Shown here: positions 57,797 to 64,000 of the stretch, one piece after another
Layout: each line of letters opens with the position of its first letter
Numbering within the stretch: position 1 is the first letter of the stretch
Source of the DNA: Stenotrophomonas rhizophila
Lineage (GTDB): Bacteria; Pseudomonadota; Gammaproteobacteria; Xanthomonadales; Xanthomonadaceae
DNA: 64,000 nt
Direction of reading: 5' to 3'
NCBI RefSeq assembly: GCF_020857975.1
Contig: NZ_JACWUO010000006.1
Location: 1 to 64,000 of the forward strand
Program-made: the position numbers and the translations under genes
The notes under the pieces: model-generated
Seen by the model: the letters and a program-made list of their open reading frames with translations, nothing else
Told to the model about the DNA's origin: nothing
The model's database searches: none

Positions 57797-58603
57797 ATGC
57801 GCCTTCGATTCCTATCGATGATCGTTGCGGCAGCCCTGGTGGCTGCCGCACCGGCCAATGCGCAGCGGCAGAGCCTGGCCGACCGGGTCGGCGCGCTTGA
57901 GCAGCAGGCCAGCAACAACCAGTCCAACATGGACATGCTCAACCAGCTGAACCAGCTGCGTGCCCAGGTGCAGGCCCTGCAGTCGCAGGTCGAGCAGCTG
58001 CAGCACGACAACGAGCAGCTCAAGCAGACCGGCAAGGACCAGTACCTGGACCTGGACGGCCGCCTGAACCGCCTGGAAGGCGGTGCCCCGGCACTTCCTG
58101 CCACGCCCGCGGCCGCCGCGCCCCCGCCTGTGGCCCCCGCGAAACCGGCAACGGCCGCTTCCGAGCGGCCGCCTTCGGTGCACGGCGATGCCGGCAGCCT
58201 GGCTGCCAGTGGCGATGAACGTGCCGCCTACAACGTGGCCTTCAACTCGCTCAAGGCCGGCAAGTACGACGATTCGGCCCAGTTGTTCATGAGTTTCCTG
58301 GAGCTGTATCCCAACGGCGTCTACGCCCCCAATGCGCTGTACTGGCTGGGCGAAAGCTATTACGCCACCCGCAATTTCCCGCTGGCGGAGGCGCAGTTCC
58401 GCGATCTCCTCTCGCGCTACCCGACCCACGACAAGGCGTCCGGTGGCCTGCTCAAGATCGGCCTGTCGCAGTATGGCGAAGGCAAGGTCGACCAGGCCCA
58501 GGCAACCCTGGAGCAGGTGGTGTCCACCTATCCCGGTTCGGACGCCGCGCGCACCGCGCAGGACCGCCTGCAGTCGATCCGGCTGGGCCAGCAGATCCGC
58601 TGA
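57797..58603 (+). CDS. cpoB: Cell division coordinator CpoB (YbgF)
   Basis: A 268-residue periplasmic protein. Signal MRLRFLSMIVAAALVAAAPANA; an N-terminal coiled coil (SLADRVGALEQQASNNQSNM to about residue 95); a Pro/Ala linker; and C-terminal TPR repeats (YNVAFNSLKAGKYDDSAQLF, PNALYWLGESYYATRNFPLA). It links TolA to peptidoglycan synthases at the septum. It is the last gene of the tol-pal operon. Confidence 0.95.
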   Translation: MRLRFLSMIVAAALVAAAPANAQRQSLADRVGALEQQASNNQSNMDMLNQLNQLRAQVQALQSQVEQLQHDNEQLKQTGKDQYLDLDGRLNRLEGGAPALPATPAAAAPPPVAPAKPATAASERPPSVHGDAGSLAASGDERAAYNVAFNSLKAGKYDDSAQLFMSFLELYPNGVYAPNALYWLGESYYATRNFPLAEAQFRDLLSRYPTHDKASGGLLKIGLSQYGEGKVDQAQATLEQVVSTYPGSDAARTAQDRLQSIRLGQQIR

Positions 58604-58636
58604 ACCGCCTTGGGCCGCGTGGTCGGCCCGGACCGG

Positions 58637-58697
58637 TATAATCCTTGGTTGCACCCCCGCCCAAAGGGGCCTGTAGAGCCGAGCCATGCTCGGCTAT
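58637..58697 (+). promoter_or_regulatory. TATAAT element and GTAG hairpin upstream of queE
   Basis: A perfect TATAAT lies at 58637-58642, without a good -35 at 17 bases. At 58673-58697 a GTAG repeat (GTAG-AGCCGAGC-cat-GCTCGGCT) lies in what would be the leader. The queE start I prefer lies beyond it. Confidence 0.45.
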
Positions 58698-58733
58698 CGT
58701 CGTTTCCGAAGCCGTAGCCCAACCATCGCCGCC

Positions 58734-59432
58734 ATGACCGTCCCCCTGTCCGCCGCCGCCGCGCTCCCCAGCGAGATCGTGCAGTCGCCGCTGCCGCGCC
58801 TGAAGATCACCGAGATCTTCACCTCGCTGCAGGGCGAAGCCGATGCCGCCGGTTGGCCGACCGTGTTCGTCCGCCTGACCGGCTGCCCGCTGCGCTGCAG
58901 CTATTGCGACACCGCCTATGCCTTCCATGGCGGCACCTGGTGGGATATCGACGACATCGTCGCCGAGGTGCTGGCCCAGGGCGTGCGCCATGTCTGCGTG
59001 ACCGGCGGCGAGCCGCTGGCGCAGAAACGCTGCCTGCTGCTGCTGGAAAAGCTGTGCGAGGCCGGCCTGGACGTATCGCTGGAAACCTCCGGCGCGCTGG
59101 ATGTGGGCGGCGTGGACGCGCGGGTGTCGCGGGTGGTCGACCTCAAGACCCCCGGTTCGGGCGAGATGGCGCGCAACCGCCTGGAAAACCTGCCGCTGCT
59201 GACCGCGCGCGACCAGATCAAGTTCGTGCTGTGCAGCCGCGCCGATTACGAGTGGGCGCGCGCGATGGTGGCCGAGCACCGGCTCAACGAGCGCAGCATG
59301 GTGCTGTTCTCGCCCAGCAAGAGCGACGTAAGCCCGCGCGACCTGGCCGACTGGATCGTCGCCGACCGCCTGCCGGTGCGCTTCCAGATGCAGCTGCACA
59401 AACTGCTCTGGAACGACGAACCCGGCCGCTGA
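58734..59432 (+). CDS. queE: 7-carboxy-7-deazaguanine synthase QueE
   Basis: A 232-residue radical SAM enzyme of queuosine synthesis. The cluster-binding CPLRCSYC motif (C-x3-C-x2-C) is at residues about 53-60, preceded by EIFTSLQGEADAAGWPTVFVRL. VCVTGGEPLAQKRCL is the GGE motif for SAM. An ATG 16 codons earlier lies inside the GTAG hairpin, so I chose MTVPLSAAA. It is followed by queC on the same strand. Confidence 0.94.
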   Translation: MTVPLSAAAALPSEIVQSPLPRLKITEIFTSLQGEADAAGWPTVFVRLTGCPLRCSYCDTAYAFHGGTWWDIDDIVAEVLAQGVRHVCVTGGEPLAQKRCLLLLEKLCEAGLDVSLETSGALDVGGVDARVSRVVDLKTPGSGEMARNRLENLPLLTARDQIKFVLCSRADYEWARAMVAEHRLNERSMVLFSPSKSDVSPRDLADWIVADRLPVRFQMQLHKLLWNDEPGR

Positions 59433-59485
59433 GGTCGGTTGCCGGCCGGCCGCCAGGCAGGCGCGGCCGGTGTTCGGCAGCCTCA

Positions 59486-59499
59486 TGTACTTTTGTACA
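59486..59499. promoter_or_regulatory. TGTAC-N4-GTACA palindrome upstream of queC
   Basis: A perfect inverted repeat, TGTAC-tttt-GTACA, lies in the 186-bp queE-queC gap, 120 bp before the queC start. It has operator geometry. I cannot name a regulator. Confidence 0.35.
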
Positions 59500-59618
59500 C
59501 TCCGGTTCCTGCGCGCCGTCCACGTCTGCCTGACGACCGCTCGCTACGCCTCTTTTTCTTTTGTCATCCCGGCGCGGGACAGCGTGCTGGTTCCCCGCAA
59601 ACCACCGGAAACACCCCC

Positions 59619-60284
59619 ATGAAAAAAGCAGTCGTCCTCCTGTCCGGCGGCATGGACTCCGCCGCTGTCGTCGCCATCGCCCGTGAACAGGGCTTCGCCG
59701 TGCATGCCCTGAGCGTGCGCTATGGCCAGCGGCACACCTCCGAACTCGACGCCGCCGCCGCGGTCTGCGCCGCACTGGGCGTGGTCGCGCACAAGACCGT
59801 CAGCGTCGACCTGCGCAGCATCGGTGGCTCGGCGCTCACCGACGACATCGACGTGCCCGATGCCGGCGGGCAGGGCATCCCGGTCACCTACGTGCCGGCG
59901 CGCAACACCATCATGCTGTCGCTGGCGCTGGGTTGGGCCGAAGTACTGGGCGCCAACGACATCTTCTGCGGCGTCAATGCCGTGGACTATTCCGGCTACC
60001 CCGACTGCCGCCCCGAGTTCATCGCCGCCTTCCAGACCCTGGCCAACCTGGCCACCAAGGCCGGCGTCGAAGGCGCGGGCATCCAGGTCCACGCCCCGCT
60101 GCAGTTCCTGAGCAAGGCCGACATCGTGCGTGAAGGCGTGCGCCTGGGCGTGGATTTCGGCCTCACCGTGTCCTGCTACAGCGCCGACGACAGCGGCGCG
60201 GCCTGCGGCCACTGCGACGCCTGCCGCCTGCGCGCACAGGGCTTTATCGAGGCCGGCGTCGCCGACCCGACCCGTTACGCCTGA
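59619..60284 (+). CDS. queC: 7-cyano-7-deazaguanine synthase QueC
   Basis: A 221-residue ATP-dependent enzyme that makes preQ0 from 7-carboxy-7-deazaguanine. The PP-loop is [13 protein letters not shown] near the N-terminus. [22 protein letters not shown] follows. A zinc-binding [21 protein letters not shown] cluster lies near the C-terminus. The start [14 protein letters not shown] is conserved. Together with queE it provides two successive steps of the queuosine pathway. Confidence 0.96.
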   Translation: MKKAVVLLSGGMDSAAVVAIAREQGFAVHALSVRYGQRHTSELDAAAAVCAALGVVAHKTVSVDLRSIGGSALTDDIDVPDAGGQGIPVTYVPARNTIMLSLALGWAEVLGANDIFCGVNAVDYSGYPDCRPEFIAAFQTLANLATKAGVEGAGIQVHAPLQFLSKADIVREGVRLGVDFGLTVSCYSADDSGAACGHCDACRLRAQGFIEAGVADPTRYA

Positions 60285-60295
60285 GCGCCGGGCGG

Positions 60296-60324
60296 TTACG
60301 CTTGGGTGCCAAGTGGGTTAGAAT
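60296..60324 (+). promoter_or_regulatory. Promoter of the tRNA-Lys gene
   Basis: TTACGC at 60296-60301, 17-base spacer, TAGAAT at 60319-60324, with the mature tRNA starting 34 bases further. Confidence 0.6.
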
Positions 60325-60357
60325 GCGCACCCCCGGCAGCGATGCCGGGGCATGCAC

Positions 60358-60433
60358 GGGCCGTTAGCTCAGTTGGTAGAGCAGAAGACTTTTAATCTTT
60401 TGGTCGATGGTTCGAATCCATCACGGCCCACCA
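60358..60433 (+). tRNA. tRNA-Lys (anticodon TTT)
   Basis: 76 bases with an encoded CCA. The acceptor stem GGGCCGT (60358-60364) pairs with ACGGCCC (60423-60429). The D arm GCTC..GAGC, the anticodon loop CTTTTAA (anticodon TTT) and the T arm GGTTCGAATCC are all present. A terminator follows. Its 3' end probably forms one attachment site of the element that begins just downstream; the matching copy would lie outside the window. Confidence 0.97.
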
Positions 60434-60448
60434 TTGCATCAACGACTT

Positions 60449-60472
60449 AGGCGCCCTCGGGGCGCCTTTTTT
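60449..60472 (+). terminator. Rho-independent terminator after tRNA-Lys
   Basis: AGGCGCC-ctcg-GGCGCCT with six following T bases, 16 bases after the tRNA CCA. Confidence 0.9.
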
Positions 60473-60499
60473 GTGTCGCCGGAAAAATTGGCGGAAAAA

Positions 60500-61696
60500 T
60501 TACGAGGTTCCACGCTCAAGGGCACTTCTCACGCCCGGCGGTTGCACCACCGGCACTTCGTGGTCGTAGTGCTGCCGCATCGCCTCGGTGACGTGGCCGC
60601 CGGCGGACTTGTTTTCGCCATCGGTGATGCCGCGATGTTTCAGCCCATGCAGGGCGAAGCGCTCCGCCTCGTCTATCACCTTCTCCCGGATTGCCCTGGT
60701 GATGAACCGCTGCCATGCGCTGTCCAATGCTGATTTTGTGATGGGATTCCCACCGCGTTCCACCAGCAGAAAGCGATCACTGGCGCGCAGCGGAACCGGG
60801 CGCACCCGACCCTTCCGGTTCCATATCCGATGGCGCCGGGCCACCAGTTGGTCCCATGCCTCGACCATCGCCGCGTCCCATTCGGTCAGATTGTCGCGCG
60901 ACCCCTTCCGCCGGTTGCTGTGGACTCCCTCGGCGTGGCGATGGGCATCCGTCAACGTGCAGACCTCGATACCGCGTAGCCGCACGCTGTACGCGAGGAC
61001 CATCACGGGGGCAAGGTAGTCGGGGAAGCTGCCTTTGACATTGGTGGAAAGGGCGCCGCGCTCGCGCGCGAAGGCCAGCACGGCGCGAAATGCCTCCTGA
61101 GAGGGCATGCGGGAATCGCCCCGCTCCTTTGCCTGGCGCACGCCCTTTGCCGGGTTGGACTGGCAGTAGCCCATGCGTACGCCCCAGGACAGGGTGAGCC
61201 GAAGGTAGCGGTGGAGGTGGTTGGCCTTGCTGGGCGTCGCCGGCAGCGCTGGCTGCGAGCGATTTGCCGGCCTGCCGGCGGCGAAGGTCTCGACCAGGCG
61301 CTGCACGACCGGCGTGGTGATGCGGTCGACCTGCATCGATCCCAGCAGGGTGCCGTCCTTGCGGACGTAGTTGGCCAACACCTCGGCGTGCCCCTCGTAG
61401 TTCTTCCGTGTGCCGGCCGCCAGTCCCCGGAAATCGCTGGACTGGTGGTAGCGGTCAAACAAGAAACGCAGGGTGCCCCGGGCGGCGCCGGCGCCGAGTT
61501 CTTCGACGATGGCGTGCAGTTCCGATAGGCGGGCACTGGCGTGGGCGACCGTGCGCTTGATGCGCCGGCCGCCCTCGGCGTGATCCTGGTAGATGAACCA
61601 TCGGCCGTCGTCCCAGTAGATTCCCTTTGGCAGGGCATCCTGCTCGATGTGCCCCGGGATGGCGGGGTTGAACTTCCTTTTTCTGCCGCGTGTCAT
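60500..61696 (-). CDS. int: Tyrosine recombinase (phage integrase)
   Basis: A 398-residue site-specific recombinase. An N-terminal arm-type domain (GIYWDDGRWFIYQDHAEGGRRIKR) is followed by a core-binding domain (about 70-200). The catalytic domain shows the Arg in SVRLRGIEVCTL (R239/R241), HGLKHRGIT with His350, a second His in SAGGHVTEAM and Tyr377 in MRQHYDHE. The H-x-x-R position reads H-G-L-K, a variant of this group. Its stop lies 66 bp from the tRNA end. The ATG overlaps the preceding small gene by one base (TGATG). Upstream in-frame codons are a shadow. Confidence 0.93.
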   Translation of the reverse strand: MTRGRKRKFNPAIPGHIEQDALPKGIYWDDGRWFIYQDHAEGGRRIKRTVAHASARLSELHAIVEELGAGAARGTLRFLFDRYHQSSDFRGLAAGTRKNYEGHAEVLANYVRKDGTLLGSMQVDRITTPVVQRLVETFAAGRPANRSQPALPATPSKANHLHRYLRLTLSWGVRMGYCQSNPAKGVRQAKERGDSRMPSQEAFRAVLAFARERGALSTNVKGSFPDYLAPVMVLAYSVRLRGIEVCTLTDAHRHAEGVHSNRRKGSRDNLTEWDAAMVEAWDQLVARRHRIWNRKGRVRPVPLRASDRFLLVERGGNPITKSALDSAWQRFITRAIREKVIDEAERFALHGLKHRGITDGENKSAGGHVTEAMRQHYDHEVPVVQPPGVRSALERGTS

Positions 61697-61917
61697 CAGA
61701 TGTTGTCCTCTTCCCGTACGTCCTGCTGTAGCGGTTCGACGAGGCCCAGTGCTGCGTTCAGGGCATCGAGCGTGGTCCAGATCCCGCCGTGGCGGTCGTA
61801 CTTGTACCGGATTCCCTGTCGATCTGCCCAGCGCCTCACGGCCGCCGCCCGGGGCGGCGGGCCATGCGGCGTGCACAGTTCCTGCAGGACGTTGAATTGC
61901 ACAATGCGGCTGCTCAA
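61696..61917 (-). CDS. Small DUF4224-like phage protein
   Basis: About 73 residues. The C-terminal half (RAAAVRRWADRQGIRYKYDRHGGIWTTLDALNAAL) resembles DUF4224 proteins, small winged-helix-like proteins often encoded beside phage integrases and possible excision factors. There is no ATG. I propose a TTG start at 61917 overlapping the TGA of the upstream gene, since GGAGG stands ten bases before it. A GTG eight codons later (61902) is the alternative. Confidence 0.6.
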   Translation of the reverse strand: MSSRIVQFNVLQELCTPHGPPPRAAAVRRWADRQGIRYKYDRHGGIWTTLDALNAALGLVEPLQQDVREEDNI

Positions 61918-62117
61918 AGCTCGGACGCCTCCATCCACTCCCGCCGGCGAACCCACTGCCGGCGCATTTCTTCCCGTAGGGCTTCGGCTGCAGCCGGGCC
62001 ACGTTTGCCCGCGATGCGGGCAATCAGTTCGTCGACCCACCTGCCGCTGCTGTACCCCTGCCTGATCCAGTGGCGGGCCTCGCAGGCCCGCCGGTGCGCT
62101 TCTGTGGCGTCATCCAT
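61914..62117 (-). CDS. Small phage protein (DUF7696-like)
   Basis: A 67-residue charged protein (RRACEARHWIRQGYSSGRWVDEL, IAGKRGPAAAEALREEMRRQW). The CEAR...RG..AA..L pattern resembles small conserved prophage proteins of unknown function. It overlaps its upstream neighbour by one base (TAATG) and its downstream neighbour by four. Confidence 0.6.
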   Translation of the reverse strand: MDDATEAHRRACEARHWIRQGYSSGRWVDELIARIAGKRGPAAAEALREEMRRQWVRRREWMEASEL

Positions 62118-62395
62118 TACCCGGTGCTTCTATCGCCCAGGCCAAGCCCCAGCTGCACCACGTTGCTTGCGGTGGGCGCAACTTGCACAGCGCGCCCGTA
62201 AACCCGCGTCCACTCCTGCAGGGCCAGGTGCGGGCTGGGGTGCTTCTGGGTGTGACCGCACAGGCATTCGATGAAGTGGCCACCGCCGGCGCTAGGCCGC
62301 CGGCGGTCCTCCATCAGCCGGGCGACGTGCTTGGCCTTGCACGCCGGCAGCGGCCAGGGCGCGGTGATCTGGCGCAGTGTCGTGTGGTACTTCAT
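62117..62395 (-). CDS. Small phage protein with Cys/His cluster
   Basis: A 92-residue protein. CKAKHVARLMEDRR followed by HFIECLCGHTQKHPSPHLALQEW has spaced Cys and His residues that could bind zinc, a common feature of small phage accessory proteins in Xanthomonads. Function is unknown. The ATG overlaps the upstream TGA (ATGA). Confidence 0.65.
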   Translation of the reverse strand: MKYHTTLRQITAPWPLPACKAKHVARLMEDRRRPSAGGGHFIECLCGHTQKHPSPHLALQEWTRVYGRAVQVAPTASNVVQLGLGLGDRSTG

Positions 62396-62772
62396 CGGGT
62401 CACCGCCAGCGCCGCGTCGAAGTCGTGCGCGGCCAGCACCGCGAGGGCGGCATCCACCTGCCGGGTGGCTGCAATCAGTTCCTCCGCATAGACGCCGTTG
62501 GACGCGTTGAGCAGGAAGCGCTGACGGATGACCGCATCGATCACGCCGGACATCATCACTTCTCGGGCGGAAAGCGGCTCAGTGGAGCGCATGTCTGCGG
62601 TCCGCGCGGTCAGCGCCGCCGCCAGCGCTTGATGGGCCTGGTGCACACCGACGACACGCTCGTACGGCGGCAGTTCGGCCGCATATTCGGCCTGGTCGGT
62701 TAGGCGCTTGACCAGTTGGCGGGCGTTGGCCGGCATTGCTTCGCAGGTTGGACAGGGCTTGCGGTCAAACAC
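62392..62772 (-). CDS. Hypothetical phage protein with N-terminal CxxC
   Basis: About 126 residues. CPTCEAM near the N-terminus, then a mostly helical body (RQLVKRLTDQAEYAAELPPYERVVG, LSAREVMMSGVIDAVIRQRFLLNAS). It starts with GTG at 62772, inside the last codons of the upstream gene (8-base overlap). I do not recognise the family. Confidence 0.65.
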   Translation of the reverse strand: MFDRKPCPTCEAMPANARQLVKRLTDQAEYAAELPPYERVVGVHQAHQALAAALTARTADMRSTEPLSAREVMMSGVIDAVIRQRFLLNASNGVYAEELIAATRQVDAALAVLAAHDFDAALAVTR

Positions 62773-63181
62773 GGTCTACCTCCTGGGCGGCGGCGGCGAT
62801 AGCCGCGGCTGCGGCTGCACTGGGCTGGCGCGGCAGCATGTTGGCGATGCCGATCGGTACGCCGGCACGGTCCAGAAAGTCGGCCAGGTCCGGGCTGATC
62901 GCGCCCTTCTCGTAATCGAACACGGGCGGGCCGCCGGCCAGCACCCAACTGCTGGGGCTGCGGCGGCGCCACCGCTGTTCGACCTTGCGGACCGCGCCCA
63001 TGGTCAGGATTGCGGTGACGACGATCTCACCATGGCTGATCGAGAACATCAGCACGGCGGTGCTGTCGGGGTGCTGTGCAGGGTCGAAACCTAGGTGCGT
63101 GCTAGCCTGCGCACCGGGTCCGGTGTCGGCCCCCTGCGAACATGCGGCGGTGGCTGGGGTCAACTCAGTCTGCTGGTTCAT
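62765..63181 (-). CDS. Hypothetical phage protein
   Basis: A 138-residue protein. A low-complexity N-terminus is followed by AVLMFSISHGEIVVTAILTMG and VFDYEKGAISPDLADFLDRAGVPIG, then an Ala-rich end. A good ribosome-binding site (GAGGAAG) precedes the ATG. Family unknown. About 70 bp to the next gene upstream contains nothing clear. Confidence 0.6.
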   Translation of the reverse strand: MNQQTELTPATAACSQGADTGPGAQASTHLGFDPAQHPDSTAVLMFSISHGEIVVTAILTMGAVRKVEQRWRRRSPSSWVLAGGPPVFDYEKGAISPDLADFLDRAGVPIGIANMLPRQPSAAAAAAIAAAAQEVDRV

Positions 63182-63252
63182 GGCTCTTCCTCGAGCTTCG
63201 TGGTGGGAAGGCCCAGCGGTGGCGTTGGCGCGCCACCGGCCGGACCCACTTG

Positions 63253-63525
63253 TTACAGGGTGTCGGCCAGGTCTTCACCCGGCAGCTGGTCGGCGCGGTG
63301 GGCATTGCCCAGGATGCCGCGCAGATCCTCGGCGACGTAGGCCGCAATGGCGGCGACGTGGTCGAGGGTGATTGGCGAGGGCTGGCTGGTATCGAGCAGT
63401 GCCAGCAGGTCGATGGCCTGCTGGGCCTGCCAGAGACGGTCGATGTCGTGTTCGTGGATCACGAAGTGGATGCTGTTCACCACGTCCGCCGCTGTGCGGG
63501 TGCCGTTGCGGGTGTAGGCGCTCAC
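63253..63525 (-). CDS. Hypothetical phage protein
   Basis: About 90 residues from a GTG start that overlaps the upstream TGA (GTGA, four bases). The product VSAYTRNGTRTAADVVNSIHF...IDRLWQAQQAIDLLALL...AAIAAYVAEDLRGIL is helical. Open frame upstream of the GTG is antisense/out-of-frame shadow of the neighbouring gene and leader. Family unknown. Confidence 0.6.
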   Translation of the reverse strand: MSAYTRNGTRTAADVVNSIHFVIHEHDIDRLWQAQQAIDLLALLDTSQPSPITLDHVAAIAAYVAEDLRGILGNAHRADQLPGEDLADTL

Positions 63526-63773
63526 TGCAGCGACCCCCGGCCGGAGTTCGGGGCGGTGGCTTGGCAATGCTCCCACCGGGCTTTGACCTGGTCGATGGCG
63601 ATCTGGATCTCGCCCAGAGTCAAATCTGCCGGCGTCCTTCCAACGCCGAGCAGGCGCGCAAAGAGACCCTGCCAGCAGGCGTGGTTCCATTCGGTGGTGT
63701 CGGCGATCTGGCCGAAGAAGTGTGCGAGCTGGCGCGCGGCGTGCGCGGGCGCAACTTGGGTGTCGTGTGACAT
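63522..63773 (-). CDS. Hypothetical phage protein, first gene after the C4-like leader
   Basis: An 83-residue protein (MSHDTQVAPAHAARQLAHFFGQIADTTEWNHACWQGLF, LTLGEIQIAIDQVKARWEHCQ). No family recognised. Its ribosome-binding sequence GGAGAC lies in a segment complementary to two stretches of the upstream leader, so its translation, and that of the coupled genes behind it, is probably controlled by RNA pairing. Confidence 0.7.
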   Translation of the reverse strand: MSHDTQVAPAHAARQLAHFFGQIADTTEWNHACWQGLFARLLGVGRTPADLTLGEIQIAIDQVKARWEHCQATAPNSGRGSLQ

Positions 63774-63778
63774 CGAAG

Positions 63779-63890
63779 ACGTCTCCTACGTTCGAGATTG
63801 GACCTCGGGGAGACGTTCTTACGCGCCGCACCGAGGGTGTCGGGAGGTTAAGAACCGGAACGTAGACCGGCGGGCAGGTTTCCCCTTGCG
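63779..63890 (-). ncRNA. C4-like phage antisense RNA / structured leader (candidate)
   Basis: On the minus strand a hairpin with stem GTTCTTA (63855-63849) and TAAGAAC (63821-63815) contains a smaller CACC-ctc-GGTG hairpin. Directly 5' of it is CTACGTTC (63865-63858) and overlapping its 3' side is ACGTCTCC (63816-63809). These two segments are exact complements of GAACGTAG and GGAGACGT, which together make up the ribosome-binding region (63793-63779) of the next gene. Two pairing segments flanking a hairpin and matching the target's ribosome-binding site is the architecture of the P1/P7 C4 antisense RNA. Exact ends are estimates. Confidence 0.6.
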
Positions 63891-63952
63891 GGTGTTGTAT
63901 CGCTGCCGCCCTCCCGACGCAGAAGACGTCGGTGCGCCAGAATTGCAGGCGC

Positions 63953-63982
63953 AAAAAAACCGCGATGCTGTCGGGCGCGGTT
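63953..63982 (-). terminator. Rho-independent terminator upstream of the C4-like leader
   Basis: On the minus strand AACCGCG (63982-63976) pairs with CGCGGTT (63964-63958) around an 11-base loop and runs into seven T bases. It would end a transcript entering from beyond the window's right edge. Confidence 0.8.
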
Positions 63983-64000
63983 GCCGCTACGTTCTCGGAG

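Larger units (their letters stand above)
60434..64000. mobile_element. Integrase-proximal arm of a prophage or integrative element at tRNA-Lys (incomplete)
   Basis: Immediately after the tRNA and its terminator come a tyrosine recombinase and a chain of small, overlapping minus-strand genes of phage type, then a C4-like leader and a terminator. No housekeeping gene occurs after 60.4 kb. No second copy of the tRNA 3' end is present, so the element continues beyond the window. Phage, satellite or integrative element cannot be told apart here, though C4 elements point to a phage. Confidence 0.8.

Noticed and set aside
58604..58733. A preQ1 riboswitch before queE
   Set aside because: The leader hairpin is a GTAG repeat, and the C-rich preQ1 aptamer pattern is absent.
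63931..63958. GCGCC/GGCGC hairpin near 63936-63952 as a terminator on the plus strand
   Set aside because: On the plus strand it is followed by A bases, not T, and there is no plus-strand gene; the minus-strand terminator at 63953-63982 explains the A/T run.

Overview
The window is a high-GC chromosomal segment from a gammaproteobacterium of the Xanthomonadaceae, most likely Stenotrophomonas. Three things point there. A class A beta-lactamase of the L2 type is divergent from a LysR regulator (ampR). GTAG-ended palindromic repeats of the SMAG type, described in S. maltophilia, lie in most intergenic gaps. A fused glucosylglycerol-phosphate phosphatase/synthase sits beside an MFS transporter, an arrangement I associate with S. 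rhizophila. Species cannot be fixed from this sequence alone.

Layout. 0.1-3.4 kb: bamD, rluD, pgeF and a DCC thiol-disulfide protein. 3.5-7.6 kb: trehalose synthesis (otsA, a GH15 hydrolase, otsB). 7.7-16.4 kb: a TonB-dependent receptor, a DUF3574 lipoprotein, an XAC2610-like periplasmic protein, poxB, an NCS2-like permease and a glutathione transferase. 16.6-22.4 kb: clpB with a heat-shock promoter, then an RstAB-like two-component system followed by a MipA/OmpV porin-like gene carrying an RstA-box-like site. 22.6-30.3 kb: metY, then an accessory island holding a class 3 lipase translationally coupled to a lipoprotein (effector/immunity style) and a coiled-coil membrane protein, then an AraC-GyrI regulator, a YbaL-type antiporter and an orphan lipoprotein. 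30.4-37.1 kb: a second TonB-dependent receptor, an ABC-F protein (YheS), ampR and blaL2. 37.4-43.9 kb: ggpPS and its MFS partner, a CPA2 antiporter, a lipoprotein and a DUF3011 protein.

44.1-60.3 kb is a long plus-strand housekeeping run: aspS, an acidic-tailed protein, a GNAT, an alpha/beta hydrolase, yebC, ruvC-ruvA-kup-ruvB, ybgC-tolQRAB-pal-cpoB and queE-queC. It ends at a tRNA-Lys gene. From 60.4 kb to the end is the integrase-proximal arm of a prophage or integrative element inserted at that tRNA. It holds a tyrosine recombinase and seven tightly overlapping small minus-strand genes, led by a structured leader that looks like a phage C4 antisense RNA. The other end of the element lies beyond the window.

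How it works together. Two compatible-solute routes (trehalose and glucosylglycerol), a K+ importer (Kup) and two cation/proton antiporters suggest a strain equipped for osmotic stress. Tol-Pal, BamD, two TonB receptors and MipA are envelope functions. The least ordinary parts are the lipase/lipoprotein cassette, the C4-like leader, and the way GTAG repeats supply stop codons and overlap promoter-like elements of resident genes.
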